35,476 nucleotides of DNA from UQRS01 sp964481575 (GTDB taxonomy: Bacteria > Bacillota > Clostridia > Oscillospirales > Acutalibacteraceae): contig CAYZTR010000023.1 of the NCBI GenBank assembly GCA_964481575.1, forward strand, positions 1-35,476. The letters are read 5' to 3'. The notes under the pieces are model-generated. The model ran no database searches, was not told the DNA's origin, and saw only the letters and a list, made by a program, of their open reading frames with translations. The translations under genes and the position numbers were made by a program. Of this stretch, positions 8,334 through 15,692 are shown piece by piece; within the stretch, counting starts at the first letter, position 1, and each line of letters opens with the position of its first letter.

Positions 8334-8960
8334 ATGTTGAAAGATCAAGTCATAGGAGCTATTCGCCGAGAGGCGGCCATGGCTGTGATCCGGGGCGAAA
8401 GTGAAGAACAGGCCCTGGACGCCATTGAACAGTGTGTGGCCGGTGGCATCCGCATCATTGAGCTGACCTTTACGGTCCCCTTTGCTCAGGATGTCATGAA
8501 AGCTGTGGCGAAAAAATTCGGGGAACAGATTGTGTTGGGAGCCGGTACGGTGCTGGACAGTGAGACCGCCCGGATCGCCATTTTATCCGGCGCGGAATTT
8601 ATCGTATCTCCCTGTTTTAATGCCGACATGGTCAAGCTCTGCAACCGGTATCAGAAGCCGGTGATCTGCGGGGTTATGACCGTTACCGAGGCGGTGACCG
8701 CTATGGAGGCCGGCTGTGAGATTTTGAAATTATTCCCTGCTGGCACCTTGGGGATTCCCTTCCTGAAAGCTCTGCAGGCTCCGCTGCCTCAGATCCAGAT
8801 CATTCCTACCGGGGGCGTCAGCGCCGCCAACGCTGCCGACTGGCTCAAAGCCGGGGCAGTTGCTGTGGGATTGGGTGGTAAGCTGCTTCAGGGGGACATC
8901 ACTGCCAACGCCAGAGAACTGGTGCAGGTGGTGCGCCGGGCAAAGGAGGAACAGGCATGA
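8334..8960 (+). CDS. kdgA: KDPG aldolase (2-keto-3-deoxy-6-phosphogluconate aldolase)
   Basis: 208 residues, standard length. ATG 8334 is chosen for AGGAGG 7 nt upstream; an upstream in-frame GTG at 8307 lacks a site. Class I aldolase of the KDPG/KHG family (EC 4.1.2.14), TIM barrel. It cleaves KDPG to pyruvate and glyceraldehyde-3-phosphate. Key parts: AVIRGES, GIRIIELTFT with the proton-relay Glu at 43, VLGAGTVLD, VSPCFNADMV, and the Schiff-base lysine K132 in ILKLFPAG, then IPTGGVS. Its stop overlaps the kdgK start by 4 nt (ATGA), so the two are translationally coupled. It is the last step of the pathway encoded here. Confidence 0.95.
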   Translation: MLKDQVIGAIRREAAMAVIRGESEEQALDAIEQCVAGGIRIIELTFTVPFAQDVMKAVAKKFGEQIVLGAGTVLDSETARIAILSGAEFIVSPCFNADMVKLCNRYQKPVICGVMTVTEAVTAMEAGCEILKLFPAGTLGIPFLKALQAPLPQIQIIPTGGVSAANAADWLKAGAVAVGLGGKLLQGDITANARELVQVVRRAKEEQA

Positions 8961-9973
8961 TTGTCACCTTTGGAGAAACTATGCTGCGGTTGACGCCGCC
9001 CAGGTTTCAGCGGTTTATGCAGGCTACCGGTTTCGACGCTTATTACGGCGGCGCCGAGTCTAATACGGCAGTGTCTTTGTCCTTGTTGGGGGAGCCTTCC
9101 CGCCATGTGACCAAACTGCCAGAAAACGAGCTGGGCCGGGCATGTGCCGGGGAACTTGCCAAGTATGGTGTGGATACTGGCTGTATTCTTTGGGATACCG
9201 ATCCTGCCGCCCGGCTGGGGGTTTATTTCTGTGAGCGTGGTGCTTCCCAGCGTCCGCCCCGGGTCATTTACGACCGGGCCGGCTCTGCCTTTGCTAAGGC
9301 GGCGGTTGGGGAGTTCCACTGGCAGACCTTGCTGCAGGGGGCCAGAGGCTTCCATTTTACCGGTATCACGCCGGCTTTGAGTCCCGCGTTGGCTCAGAGT
9401 GTCCTGGATGCTTGCAAAACCGCCAAGGCGTTGGGCGTACAGGTGTCCTGCGATTTGAATTACCGGGCCAAGCTCTGGAGCAAAGAAGCTGCCCGGGAGA
9501 CACTAGGGCAGTATATGGAATATGTGGATCTGCTGTTTGCCAACAACGGCAGCCTGTATGATGTGTTTGGTATTGATGTGGAGAACAGTCGGACGGACAA
9601 CGGCCCGGATTCCACAGCGGCTGCGGCCCAGGCTGCCGCCGCCAAGTTCGGTATCCGGCAAATTGCATTGACCATGCGGCAGTCGGTATCGGCTTCGGAG
9701 AATGGCTGGGCGGCCCTGTATTATGAGGTCGGCCGGGTATACACCTCCAAGTCTTACCGGATGCAGATGGTGGACCGCATTGGCGGCGGGGACAGCTTTG
9801 CTGCCGGGATGCTTTATGCCCAAGGGCAGAATTATGCTCCACAGCACGCTCTGGAATTTGCCACAGCGGCTGCCTGCCTGAAGCATGCCATTCCCGGAGA
9901 TGCCAACCTGATCTCCAAAGAGGAAGTGGAGCAGCTGGCCGGTTCAGCCGGCAATGCGCTGATCCAACGCTAG
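8957..9973 (+). CDS. kdgK: 2-keto-3-deoxygluconate kinase (PfkB family)
   Basis: 338 residues. Phosphorylates KDG to KDPG with ATP (EC 2.7.1.45), feeding the aldolase encoded just upstream. PfkB/ribokinase features: IVTFGETMLRLTPP at the N-terminus, FDAYYGGAESNTAVSLSLLG (the substrate-side GG signature), VSCDLNYRAKLW, and the second signature DRIGGGDSFAAGM with the catalytic Asp. FYGGAESN-type sequences and the operon context distinguish it from fructokinases. It ends the operon; the next gene is on the opposite strand after a strong hairpin at 10088-10120. Confidence 0.93.
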   Translation: MIVTFGETMLRLTPPRFQRFMQATGFDAYYGGAESNTAVSLSLLGEPSRHVTKLPENELGRACAGELAKYGVDTGCILWDTDPAARLGVYFCERGASQRPPRVIYDRAGSAFAKAAVGEFHWQTLLQGARGFHFTGITPALSPALAQSVLDACKTAKALGVQVSCDLNYRAKLWSKEAARETLGQYMEYVDLLFANNGSLYDVFGIDVENSRTDNGPDSTAAAAQAAAAKFGIRQIALTMRQSVSASENGWAALYYEVGRVYTSKSYRMQMVDRIGGGDSFAAGMLYAQGQNYAPQHALEFATAAACLKHAIPGDANLISKEEVEQLAGSAGNALIQR

Positions 9974-10087
9974 GAGCTTTCCGCGCCGATACAAGATCCA
10001 TTTTTCTCCTTCGTTCGGGGGTTTGAAAATTGGTTGGTTTTGTACCAAGATTTTGTTCTTTTCCTTGTTATTTCCAGGCAAACAATC

Positions 10088-10120
10088 AGGGACTGTCTCA
10101 CGTTTCGTGAGACAGTCCCT
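10088..10120. terminator. Strong hairpin between convergent operons
   Basis: A perfect 15-bp stem (AGGGACTGTCTCACG and its complement) with a 3-nt loop sits between the plus-strand kdgK and the minus-strand gshA. Few T residues follow on either side (TTT on plus), but position and stability suggest a bidirectional terminator. The 114 bp between kdgK and the stem show nothing else. Confidence 0.75.
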
Positions 10121-10170
10121 TTGCAGTTTCAGCAGAATTTGAGATTCTTCTTTGGTGCACCTTGTTTCAG

Positions 10171-11430
10171 TTAGGTGAGGGTGGTACTTTTGGCCAGTGT
10201 CAGGCCCTTCTCCAAATAGGTGCCGGAAAACTTGGCCAATACTTGGGGTGCATAGCGATGCTCCGGATGCAGCAGCTTGTCCCGTTGAAATTGCAGAATC
10301 GGTTCCGCCTGAGACAGGTGCAGCTGCCGGAAAAAGCCGGACATTTGATGCAATACCTTTAATCCTTGCTGAAGCAGGGGAACCTGCTCTCCACCGGGAA
10401 GGGTCAGTATCACATCAGCCGGATCAAAGGCGGCAGCCAGCTTGTGGTTCCGGATGGCTTGCTCCTGGATAGCGGCGTCTGTGGGCAGTTGGGGGATGGA
10501 GGTCAGCCATAGGAGAAAATAATGCAGGAATTCCAGATCCCGCAGATCAATGCCGCAGGGATCCAGGGGATTTAGATCCAGCATGCGTAGCTCCAGATGG
10601 CTGATGCCGTAGTTTCGAAGATTTTCCAGGGTGTTTTCCCCGGCAGGTTTTAGCCGGATGGGGAGATACAGTTCTGAGAAGGCCTGCAGCGTTCCCTGCT
10701 CCAGATATTTTTGGACACTGTCACAATATGCTTGCAGGGTTTCATACCGAAGATGGGGAACGAAATTATTCCAATAGCCCAATTGGCTGCATCGCAGAGA
10801 CGCCAGTTCCCGGAAGGTATCGCCCTGTTGTCCTTCCTGGAAAAAGCTCCGGTCGCAAAGGGGGCTGGCCGCCGTCAAAACGACCATCAGCCAGGTATAA
10901 TGCACCGCCTTTTCTGCCAGATCCAGATATAAATTGTTGATTCCCGTCTGGCTAGGATCCGGCAGCAGATGTAACAGGGATTTTGGAAAGGAAAAATTAA
11001 AGTGAATCCCGGAATAAAGCATTTTGCGCTTGCCGTATTTTTGTGCCAGGTATTCCCGGTAGGTGCGCTTGGCTGCCTGTTCCCGGGAATAAACGGCAAT
11101 GGAAATTTCCGCTTCTCCCGCCACATAGGGAGGATTGGAAAAAGGCCAGAGGTATTCCGGCCCGGTGGGTAGGGTTCGCAGCTTTTTTTGCACCCGACTG
11201 GTCATTTCTGACAGCTGTTGATATACCTGTGCTGGACTGTCGCAGACGGTAGTGATCAGTTCCACCTGATTTTCGCAAAAATCCCGGTCAATCTGGGGAT
11301 CCTCCGGGAAGGGGTGAGGCGTCTGCGCCAGGCGCCCATTTTCATTGACCCGCAGACTTTCCTTTTCCAACCCGAATTCCCCTTGCAGCAACAGGGGACG
11401 CAGCGCAGAATCGGTAAAATCTGGTTGCAT
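10171..11430 (-). CDS. gshA: Glutamate-cysteine ligase (gamma-glutamylcysteine synthetase)
   Basis: 419 residues from ATG 11430, chosen for GGGAGGG 7 nt upstream; the frame is open to 11487. It joins L-glutamate and L-cysteine with ATP (EC 6.3.2.2). Family motifs: GEFGLEKESLRV near residue 17, WPFSNPPY, MLYSGIHFNFSFP, LGYWNN, and HLELRMLDLNPLDPCGID, which correspond to the conserved blocks of the E. coli GshA / GshF N-terminal family. There is no ATP-grasp domain, so unlike bifunctional GshF it cannot complete glutathione on its own, and no gshB is present in the window. It lies 98 bp downstream of the PurF-like gene on the same strand with no terminator between, so co-transcription is likely. 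Whether the final product is gamma-glutamylcysteine or glutathione is unknown. Confidence 0.9.
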   Translation of the reverse strand: MQPDFTDSALRPLLLQGEFGLEKESLRVNENGRLAQTPHPFPEDPQIDRDFCENQVELITTVCDSPAQVYQQLSEMTSRVQKKLRTLPTGPEYLWPFSNPPYVAGEAEISIAVYSREQAAKRTYREYLAQKYGKRKMLYSGIHFNFSFPKSLLHLLPDPSQTGINNLYLDLAEKAVHYTWLMVVLTAASPLCDRSFFQEGQQGDTFRELASLRCSQLGYWNNFVPHLRYETLQAYCDSVQKYLEQGTLQAFSELYLPIRLKPAGENTLENLRNYGISHLELRMLDLNPLDPCGIDLRDLEFLHYFLLWLTSIPQLPTDAAIQEQAIRNHKLAAAFDPADVILTLPGGEQVPLLQQGLKVLHQMSGFFRQLHLSQAEPILQFQRDKLLHPEHRYAPQVLAKFSGTYLEKGLTLAKSTTLT

Positions 11431-11528
11431 AATGGATCCCTCCCATCGGAACATACGGAACATAACCGGCCGGTGCTCTGGCTGCATGTCTTTATAGAAT
11501 CGTGCTTTGGCCGTTTATTGCATCTGTT

Positions 11529-12941
11529 TTATTCTTTGCCGTTCCAGCAGTAGGTGCAAAGCCAATGAGGGTCGATGCCCACGGATTGCAGCAGGTCGTC
11601 CAGTCGGTGATACCGCAGCGTGGTGAAATGCAGGGCGTCTCCGATCGCATCCACCATGATCTGATATTTCTGGCTGTTGGGGTCGGCGTATTCCTGCAGA
11701 GTGGCTTGATCCGGATCGTGACCCTCTAACTCCCGGATGACCCGGCGGGTAATCAGCTCCATCTCAGAGGTGGAACGGGAAAAATTCAGATATTTGCAGC
11801 CGTAGAGCAGGGGCGGACAGCCGGTACGGATATGGACCTCTTTGGCGCCGCTGTCGTATAAAAACTCGGTGGTTTCCCGTAGCTGAGTACCCCGGACGAT
11901 GGAGTCGTCAATCAGAAGCAGGCTTTTCCCTTCGATTAAATCATGAACGGGGATCAGTTTCATTTTTGCAATGAGATTTCGTTTGCTTTGATGGGTGGGC
12001 ATAAAAGAACGGGGCCAAGTGGGAGTGTATTTGATAAAGGGCCGGGAGAAGGGAACGCCCGATGCATTGGCATAGCCAATGGCGTGTGCGGTGCCGGAAT
12101 CCGGCACGCCGGCCACAATGTCGGGGTGTACCTTCCCGGCGTCCCGTTTTGCCAGCAGACGGCCGCAGTTGTAACGCATCTGTTCCACGCTGATACCTTC
12201 ATAAGAAGAGGAGGGGTAGCCATAGTAAACCCACAGGAACGTGCAGATTTTTCTATCCGTACCGGGGGATACCAGGGTCTTGACTCCGTCGGCCGTCAGG
12301 ATCACCACCTCGCCGGGCCCAAGCTCTTTACAGTCGCTGTATCCCAGATTCAGGTAGGCAAAGCTTTCAAAGCTGGCACAATAGCCCTCGCTCTTTTCAC
12401 CGATGACAATGGGTGTGCGGCCCAACTTGTCCCGGGCTGCATAAATGCCGATGGGGGTCAGGATCAGTATGCTAAGGGATCCGTCAATGATCTCCTGCGC
12501 GTAGCGGATACCGGCAATAAAATTCTCCTTTTGGTTGATGATGGCGGCTACCAGCTCGGTGGGGTTGATCTCGCCATTCTGCATCTCGAAAAAGTGGGTA
12601 TTGTTTTGCAGGATGGTTTCTGCAATTTCATCTGCATTGTTAATTTTGCCAACGGTGGTAATGGCAAAGGTGCCGTGGTGGGAACGCACCAGAATGGGTT
12701 GGGCCTCAAAGTCGGAAATGCAACCGATGCCCAACGTGCCGTGCATGGAAGTAGACTCGCTGGTGAATTTGGTGCGGAAGGGGGCATTTTCAATATTATG
12801 AATGGCCTTGTCAAAGCCAGTTTCCGGACTGTACACTGCCATGCCGGCCCGGCGTGTTCCCAAGTGGGAATGATAGTCAATGCCGAAAAACAAATCAAAT
12901 ACGCAATCCTCTTTGGATGCTACGCCGAAAAAACCACCCAT
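11529..12941 (-). CDS. PurF-like amidophosphoribosyltransferase paralogue lacking the glutaminase cysteine
   Basis: 470 residues from ATG 12941, preferred because AAAGAGGT is 6-7 nt upstream; the earlier ATG at 12947 would touch the ribosome site. The fold is PurF: N-terminal class II amidotransferase region, then a phosphoribosyltransferase domain with LLLIDDSIVRGTQLRETTEF (PRPP loop). Probable Fe-S cysteines are conserved (KICTFLW, CPPLLYGC, LCTYC near the C-terminus). True PurF has Cys at position 2 (MCGIxG) as nucleophile; here the start reads MGGFFGVASKEDC, with Gly at 2. The RGQ motif is replaced by TRRAGMAVY. It therefore should not hydrolyse glutamine and may use ammonia or do another PRPP-linked job. 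A conserved Clostridia PurF-like paralogue group of this type is my recollection, not checked. It has its own promoter and probably leads into gshA. Confidence 0.85.
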   Translation of the reverse strand: MGGFFGVASKEDCVFDLFFGIDYHSHLGTRRAGMAVYSPETGFDKAIHNIENAPFRTKFTSESTSMHGTLGIGCISDFEAQPILVRSHHGTFAITTVGKINNADEIAETILQNNTHFFEMQNGEINPTELVAAIINQKENFIAGIRYAQEIIDGSLSILILTPIGIYAARDKLGRTPIVIGEKSEGYCASFESFAYLNLGYSDCKELGPGEVVILTADGVKTLVSPGTDRKICTFLWVYYGYPSSSYEGISVEQMRYNCGRLLAKRDAGKVHPDIVAGVPDSGTAHAIGYANASGVPFSRPFIKYTPTWPRSFMPTHQSKRNLIAKMKLIPVHDLIEGKSLLLIDDSIVRGTQLRETTEFLYDSGAKEVHIRTGCPPLLYGCKYLNFSRSTSEMELITRRVIRELEGHDPDQATLQEYADPNSQKYQIMVDAIGDALHFTTLRYHRLDDLLQSVGIDPHWLCTYCWNGKE

Positions 12942-12979
12942 AATCATACCTCTTTCATAGAAATTCAATTTACCAAATC

Positions 12980-13008
12980 AGTATAGCATAGTTCCCTTAG
13001 GATTACAA
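12980..13008 (-). promoter_or_regulatory. Promoter of the PurF-like gene
   Basis: TTGTAA (13003-13008) and TATACT (12980-12985) on the minus strand are 17 bp apart, 39 bp before the chosen start. Confidence 0.7.
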
Positions 13009-13034
13009 GGCGGAGACAGAGAATTTTCTGAAGA

Positions 13035-13066
13035 CAAAAAAAGCTGTACGTAGGTGACGCACAGCT
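13035..13066 (-). terminator. Terminator of the pdxK-manA-trmL operon
   Basis: On the minus strand a 10-bp stem (AGCTGTGCGT with ACGTACAGCT, one G-T pair) with a 5-nt loop is followed by seven T residues, 8 bp after the trmL stop. Confidence 0.9.
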
Positions 13067-13073
13067 CCCGGTA

Positions 13074-13583
13074 TTATATTTCTTCCCAATCGAAGCCGCG
13101 AAGTGTCCCGAAGTTTTGCAATTGGGGAAAATCCCACTGGCGCAGCACCTCATAGGCGGCCACGGCCACAGCGTTGGAAAGATTCAGGCACCGGGCGCCG
13201 GGCCGCATGGGCATCCGGACGCAGGTGTCCTTGTGGGCGGCCAGAAGGGATTCCGGCAACCCGGCAGTTTCCTTCCCAAACAGCAGATAACAGCCGTTGG
13301 GGTAGGAAACTTTGGAATATACATGGGGCCCTTTGGAGGTGAAAAAGTAAAAAGGGCCGCTGTTCTTATGAAAAAAGTCGTCCAGGTTGGCATAATAGGT
13401 GATGTCCAGCTTATCCCAGTAATCCAGTCCGGCTCGCTTCAGCTTTTTATCATCAATGGTAAAGCCCATGGGGCCTACCAGGTGCAGCCGTGCGCCGGTG
13501 ACGGCGCAGGTGCGAGCCACATTGCCGGTGTTTTGGGGAATTTCCGGCTCCACCAGCACCAGGTTTAATATGGGATTTTCCAT
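13074..13583 (-). CDS. trmL: tRNA (cytidine/uridine-34 2'-O)-methyltransferase
   Basis: 169 residues, a minimal SpoU/SPOUT methyltransferase of TrmL length. It methylates the ribose of the wobble base in tRNA-Leu using SAM, as a dimer with a trefoil knot. Motifs are clear: IPQNTGNVARTCA (motif 1), LLFGKETAGLPE (motif 2) and MRPGARCLNLSNAVAVAAYE (motif 3). ATG 13583 overlaps the manA stop by one base (TGATG), so translation is coupled. It is the last gene of the operon before the terminator at 13035-13066. Its presence with manA and a vitamin B6 kinase has no obvious functional logic. Confidence 0.93.
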   Translation of the reverse strand: MENPILNLVLVEPEIPQNTGNVARTCAVTGARLHLVGPMGFTIDDKKLKRAGLDYWDKLDITYYANLDDFFHKNSGPFYFFTSKGPHVYSKVSYPNGCYLLFGKETAGLPESLLAAHKDTCVRMPMRPGARCLNLSNAVAVAAYEVLRQWDFPQLQNFGTLRGFDWEEI

Positions 13584-14530
13584 CAGACTCGGCTGATGAC
13601 GGCAGTGGTTTCTCCGTCAATGGTAACGTCGCCGATACCGGCCGGCAGGAAAACGCAGTTGCCGGGCACCAGATCCAGTGTTTCCCCGGCGGCAGTGAGC
13701 TTGCAGGGGCCGTTAAGCACCAGAACCGAAGAGAAGGAACGATCATCCACCCGGAAGGTGGCTGTGCCGGATACCTCCAGCTTATCCACTGTAAAGTAAT
13801 CGCAGGTGGCCAGCTGGGTTTTGCCGCCCACAGTGGTTACGGCGCCGTAAGGAATGGTAGGGGGCTCCAGGCGGGTAACCGCCTTGGCTTTTTCCACATG
13901 GAGCTGCCGGGGCTTGCCGTCAGCCCCGATCCGACCGTAGTCATAGACCCGGTAGGTGGTGTTGGAGTTCTGTTGGATTTCAGCAATCAGCAGGCCGGCG
14001 CCGATGGCGTGGATGGTACCGGACTGGATGAAGAAAACATCCCCCTTCTTGACCTCCACTTTGTTGAGCACCTCCAGCAAGGTATTGTTCTCAATGCGGG
14101 CGGCGAATTCGTCAGGTGTGATTTTCCGATTGAAACCGTAATATAGATAGGAGCCGGGATCGCAGTCCACCACATACCACATTTCGGTTTTCCCGTATTC
14201 TTTTTCTACCTCCAGGGCGTACTCGTCCGAGGGATGCACCTGGATGGACAGGTTGCCTTTGGCATCAATGAGCTTGATCAGGATGGGGAAGAAGGCGAAG
14301 GCTTTCCCCTTGGTGCCCAGACAGTCGGGGCCCAGGGCGGCAATGGCTTCCTCCAGCGTTTTCCCGGCCAGGCTGCCGTTTTCCACGACCGAGGGGCCGT
14401 CCTTATGACAGGAGAGTACCCAGGCTTCGGCCAACTTATCCAGATCTGACTGGATGCCGAAATCGTCCCGGAGGCGGGTGCCGCCCCAGAGATAATCCTT
14501 TAATGCAGGGGATAATTTCATCGGATACAT
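13583..14530 (-). CDS. manA: Mannose-6-phosphate isomerase, class I
   Basis: 315 residues from ATG 14530 (GGAGG 8 nt upstream); a further upstream start at 14545 has no site. Zinc enzyme (EC 5.3.1.8) interconverting mannose-6-phosphate and fructose-6-phosphate. Zinc-site sequences seen: LSIQVHPSDEYA (Gln and His), YGKTEMWYV (Glu) and QSGTIHAIGAG (His), followed by NSNTTYRVYDYGR, typical of the short Bacillus/Clostridium type. The N-terminus PMKLSPALKDYLWGG is standard. It sits 21 bp after the pyridoxamine kinase gene and overlaps trmL by one base. Confidence 0.95.
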   Translation of the reverse strand: MYPMKLSPALKDYLWGGTRLRDDFGIQSDLDKLAEAWVLSCHKDGPSVVENGSLAGKTLEEAIAALGPDCLGTKGKAFAFFPILIKLIDAKGNLSIQVHPSDEYALEVEKEYGKTEMWYVVDCDPGSYLYYGFNRKITPDEFAARIENNTLLEVLNKVEVKKGDVFFIQSGTIHAIGAGLLIAEIQQNSNTTYRVYDYGRIGADGKPRQLHVEKAKAVTRLEPPTIPYGAVTTVGGKTQLATCDYFTVDKLEVSGTATFRVDDRSFSSVLVLNGPCKLTAAGETLDLVPGNCVFLPAGIGDVTIDGETTAVISRV

Positions 14531-14551
14531 AACTGAAACCTCCAAAAAGTG

Positions 14552-15418
14552 TTATAACAAAACCGCATGGCGGGTTTGATCGGATGGGTTGGGCAGCAGC
14601 AGCCAGGGCAGAGCTGCTTCCAGAAAGACACCGTCCCGTTCCGGCTCGCCGGAACCGACGGTCAGGGCAATGCAATGTTCAGTAAACAGGGTGGCCCGTA
14701 CAGTGGCTTCTGCCAGGCTGGCTCCTTCCAACAGGGCGCCGGTGACCACCGAAGTGAAAATATCTCCCGTTCCGGGGTAGAAGACCTCCAGATAGTGGCA
14801 CGGAACCAGAAAAGCGTTCCCGTTTTTGCTGCATCCCAGGTTGCAGATGCCTTCCCCCGCCAGGGGAAGCCCGGTCAGCAATACGGCGGTTTTGCCGTTA
14901 AAGGACAAAGCCTCCAGCAATGCTTTGGCCTCCGCCAGGGTACAGGGGGTGTCGGAATAGGGCTGGCCCAGCAGCAGGGCTGCTTCGGTGGGATTGGGAG
15001 TAATGAGATCGGCCTGTTCGGCCAAAAGCCGCATATTTTTGGTCAACGCCGGGGGAATGCCGCTGTAAACGCTGCCGCCGTCCCCCAGCACCGGATCTGC
15101 CACCAGCAGGGCTTCCGGGTGATTTGCTTTACATTCCAAAACCTGGTGAATTTGCCGTGCATCGCCCAGGTAACCGGAGTAAATGGCTTCCAGTGTCACG
15201 CCGCATTGCAGCCAATGTCGGTCAGCCTGTACCGGAAATTCGGGACAGGGGTGGATCACCATGTCAGTAAATCCGCCGGTATGGGTGGACAGCACTGCTG
15301 TCGGTACCGGGCAAACCTGAATGCCCATGGCAGAAAGGGTGGGAATGATAACCGAAAGGGCACAGCGGCCAAAGGAAGAAAGATCGTGAATGGCAGCTAC
15401 GCGTTTCGGACGATTCAT
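14552..15418 (-). CDS. pdxK: Pyridoxamine/pyridoxal kinase (PdxY-like)
   Basis: 288 residues from ATG 15418, chosen for AAGGAGGT 6 nt upstream. It phosphorylates B6 vitamers with ATP (EC 2.7.1.35) in the salvage pathway. Ribokinase-fold features: VAAIHDLSSFGRCALSVIIP at the N-terminus, VLSTHTGGF, LVADPVLGDGG (residues about 110-120), ITPNPTEAALLLG, and YPGTGDIFTSVVTGALL with the catalytic Asp of the GTGD motif. The HDLSSFGRCAL block is typical of pyridoxamine kinases of Clostridia; hydroxymethylpyrimidine kinase (ThiD) would lack it. First gene of a three-gene operon with trmL and manA, driven by the promoter at 15526-15554. Confidence 0.9.
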   Translation of the reverse strand: MNRPKRVAAIHDLSSFGRCALSVIIPTLSAMGIQVCPVPTAVLSTHTGGFTDMVIHPCPEFPVQADRHWLQCGVTLEAIYSGYLGDARQIHQVLECKANHPEALLVADPVLGDGGSVYSGIPPALTKNMRLLAEQADLITPNPTEAALLLGQPYSDTPCTLAEAKALLEALSFNGKTAVLLTGLPLAGEGICNLGCSKNGNAFLVPCHYLEVFYPGTGDIFTSVVTGALLEGASLAEATVRATLFTEHCIALTVGSGEPERDGVFLEAALPWLLLPNPSDQTRHAVLL

Positions 15419-15525
15419 GGGATGACCTCCTTCTGTGGACAGGCAGATGGATGTACATCCTCTGCCATGCTGTACTGCAGCAGGCAAAGGATGCGTTTCC
15501 TTATTGCTTTTTTCTCTTACAGGAC

Positions 15526-15554
15526 ATTATACCGGATTTTCGCTGTTTTGGCAA
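15526..15554 (-). promoter_or_regulatory. Promoter of the pdxK-manA-trmL operon
   Basis: TTGCCA (15549-15554) and TATAAT (15526-15531) on the minus strand, 17 bp apart. The leader to ATG 15418 is about 100 nt and contains the perfect palindrome GGATGTACATCC (15449-15460). Confidence 0.75.
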
Positions 15555-15631
15555 GACTTCCCACTCAAAAAGGAGAAAAGTTTCTGATTTGGCTTTCGAA
15601 GAAGTCATCATGTGAAAAACAGGTTTTTTAC

Positions 15632-15660
15632 TTGCAAAATCAAGAAAAGTATAGTATGAT
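15632..15660 (+). promoter_or_regulatory. Promoter of the cohesin/dockerin protein gene
   Basis: TTGCAA (15632-15637) and TATGAT (15655-15660) are 17 bp apart. The start codon follows 32 bp after the -10, with AGGAGG at 15680-15685. Confidence 0.75.
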
Positions 15661-15692
15661 AATTAGAATTAATATGCTAGGAGGTTCCTGCG

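Noticed and set aside
11943..12986. 347-codon plus-strand frame opposite the PurF-like gene
   Set aside because: Antisense shadow with no family features.
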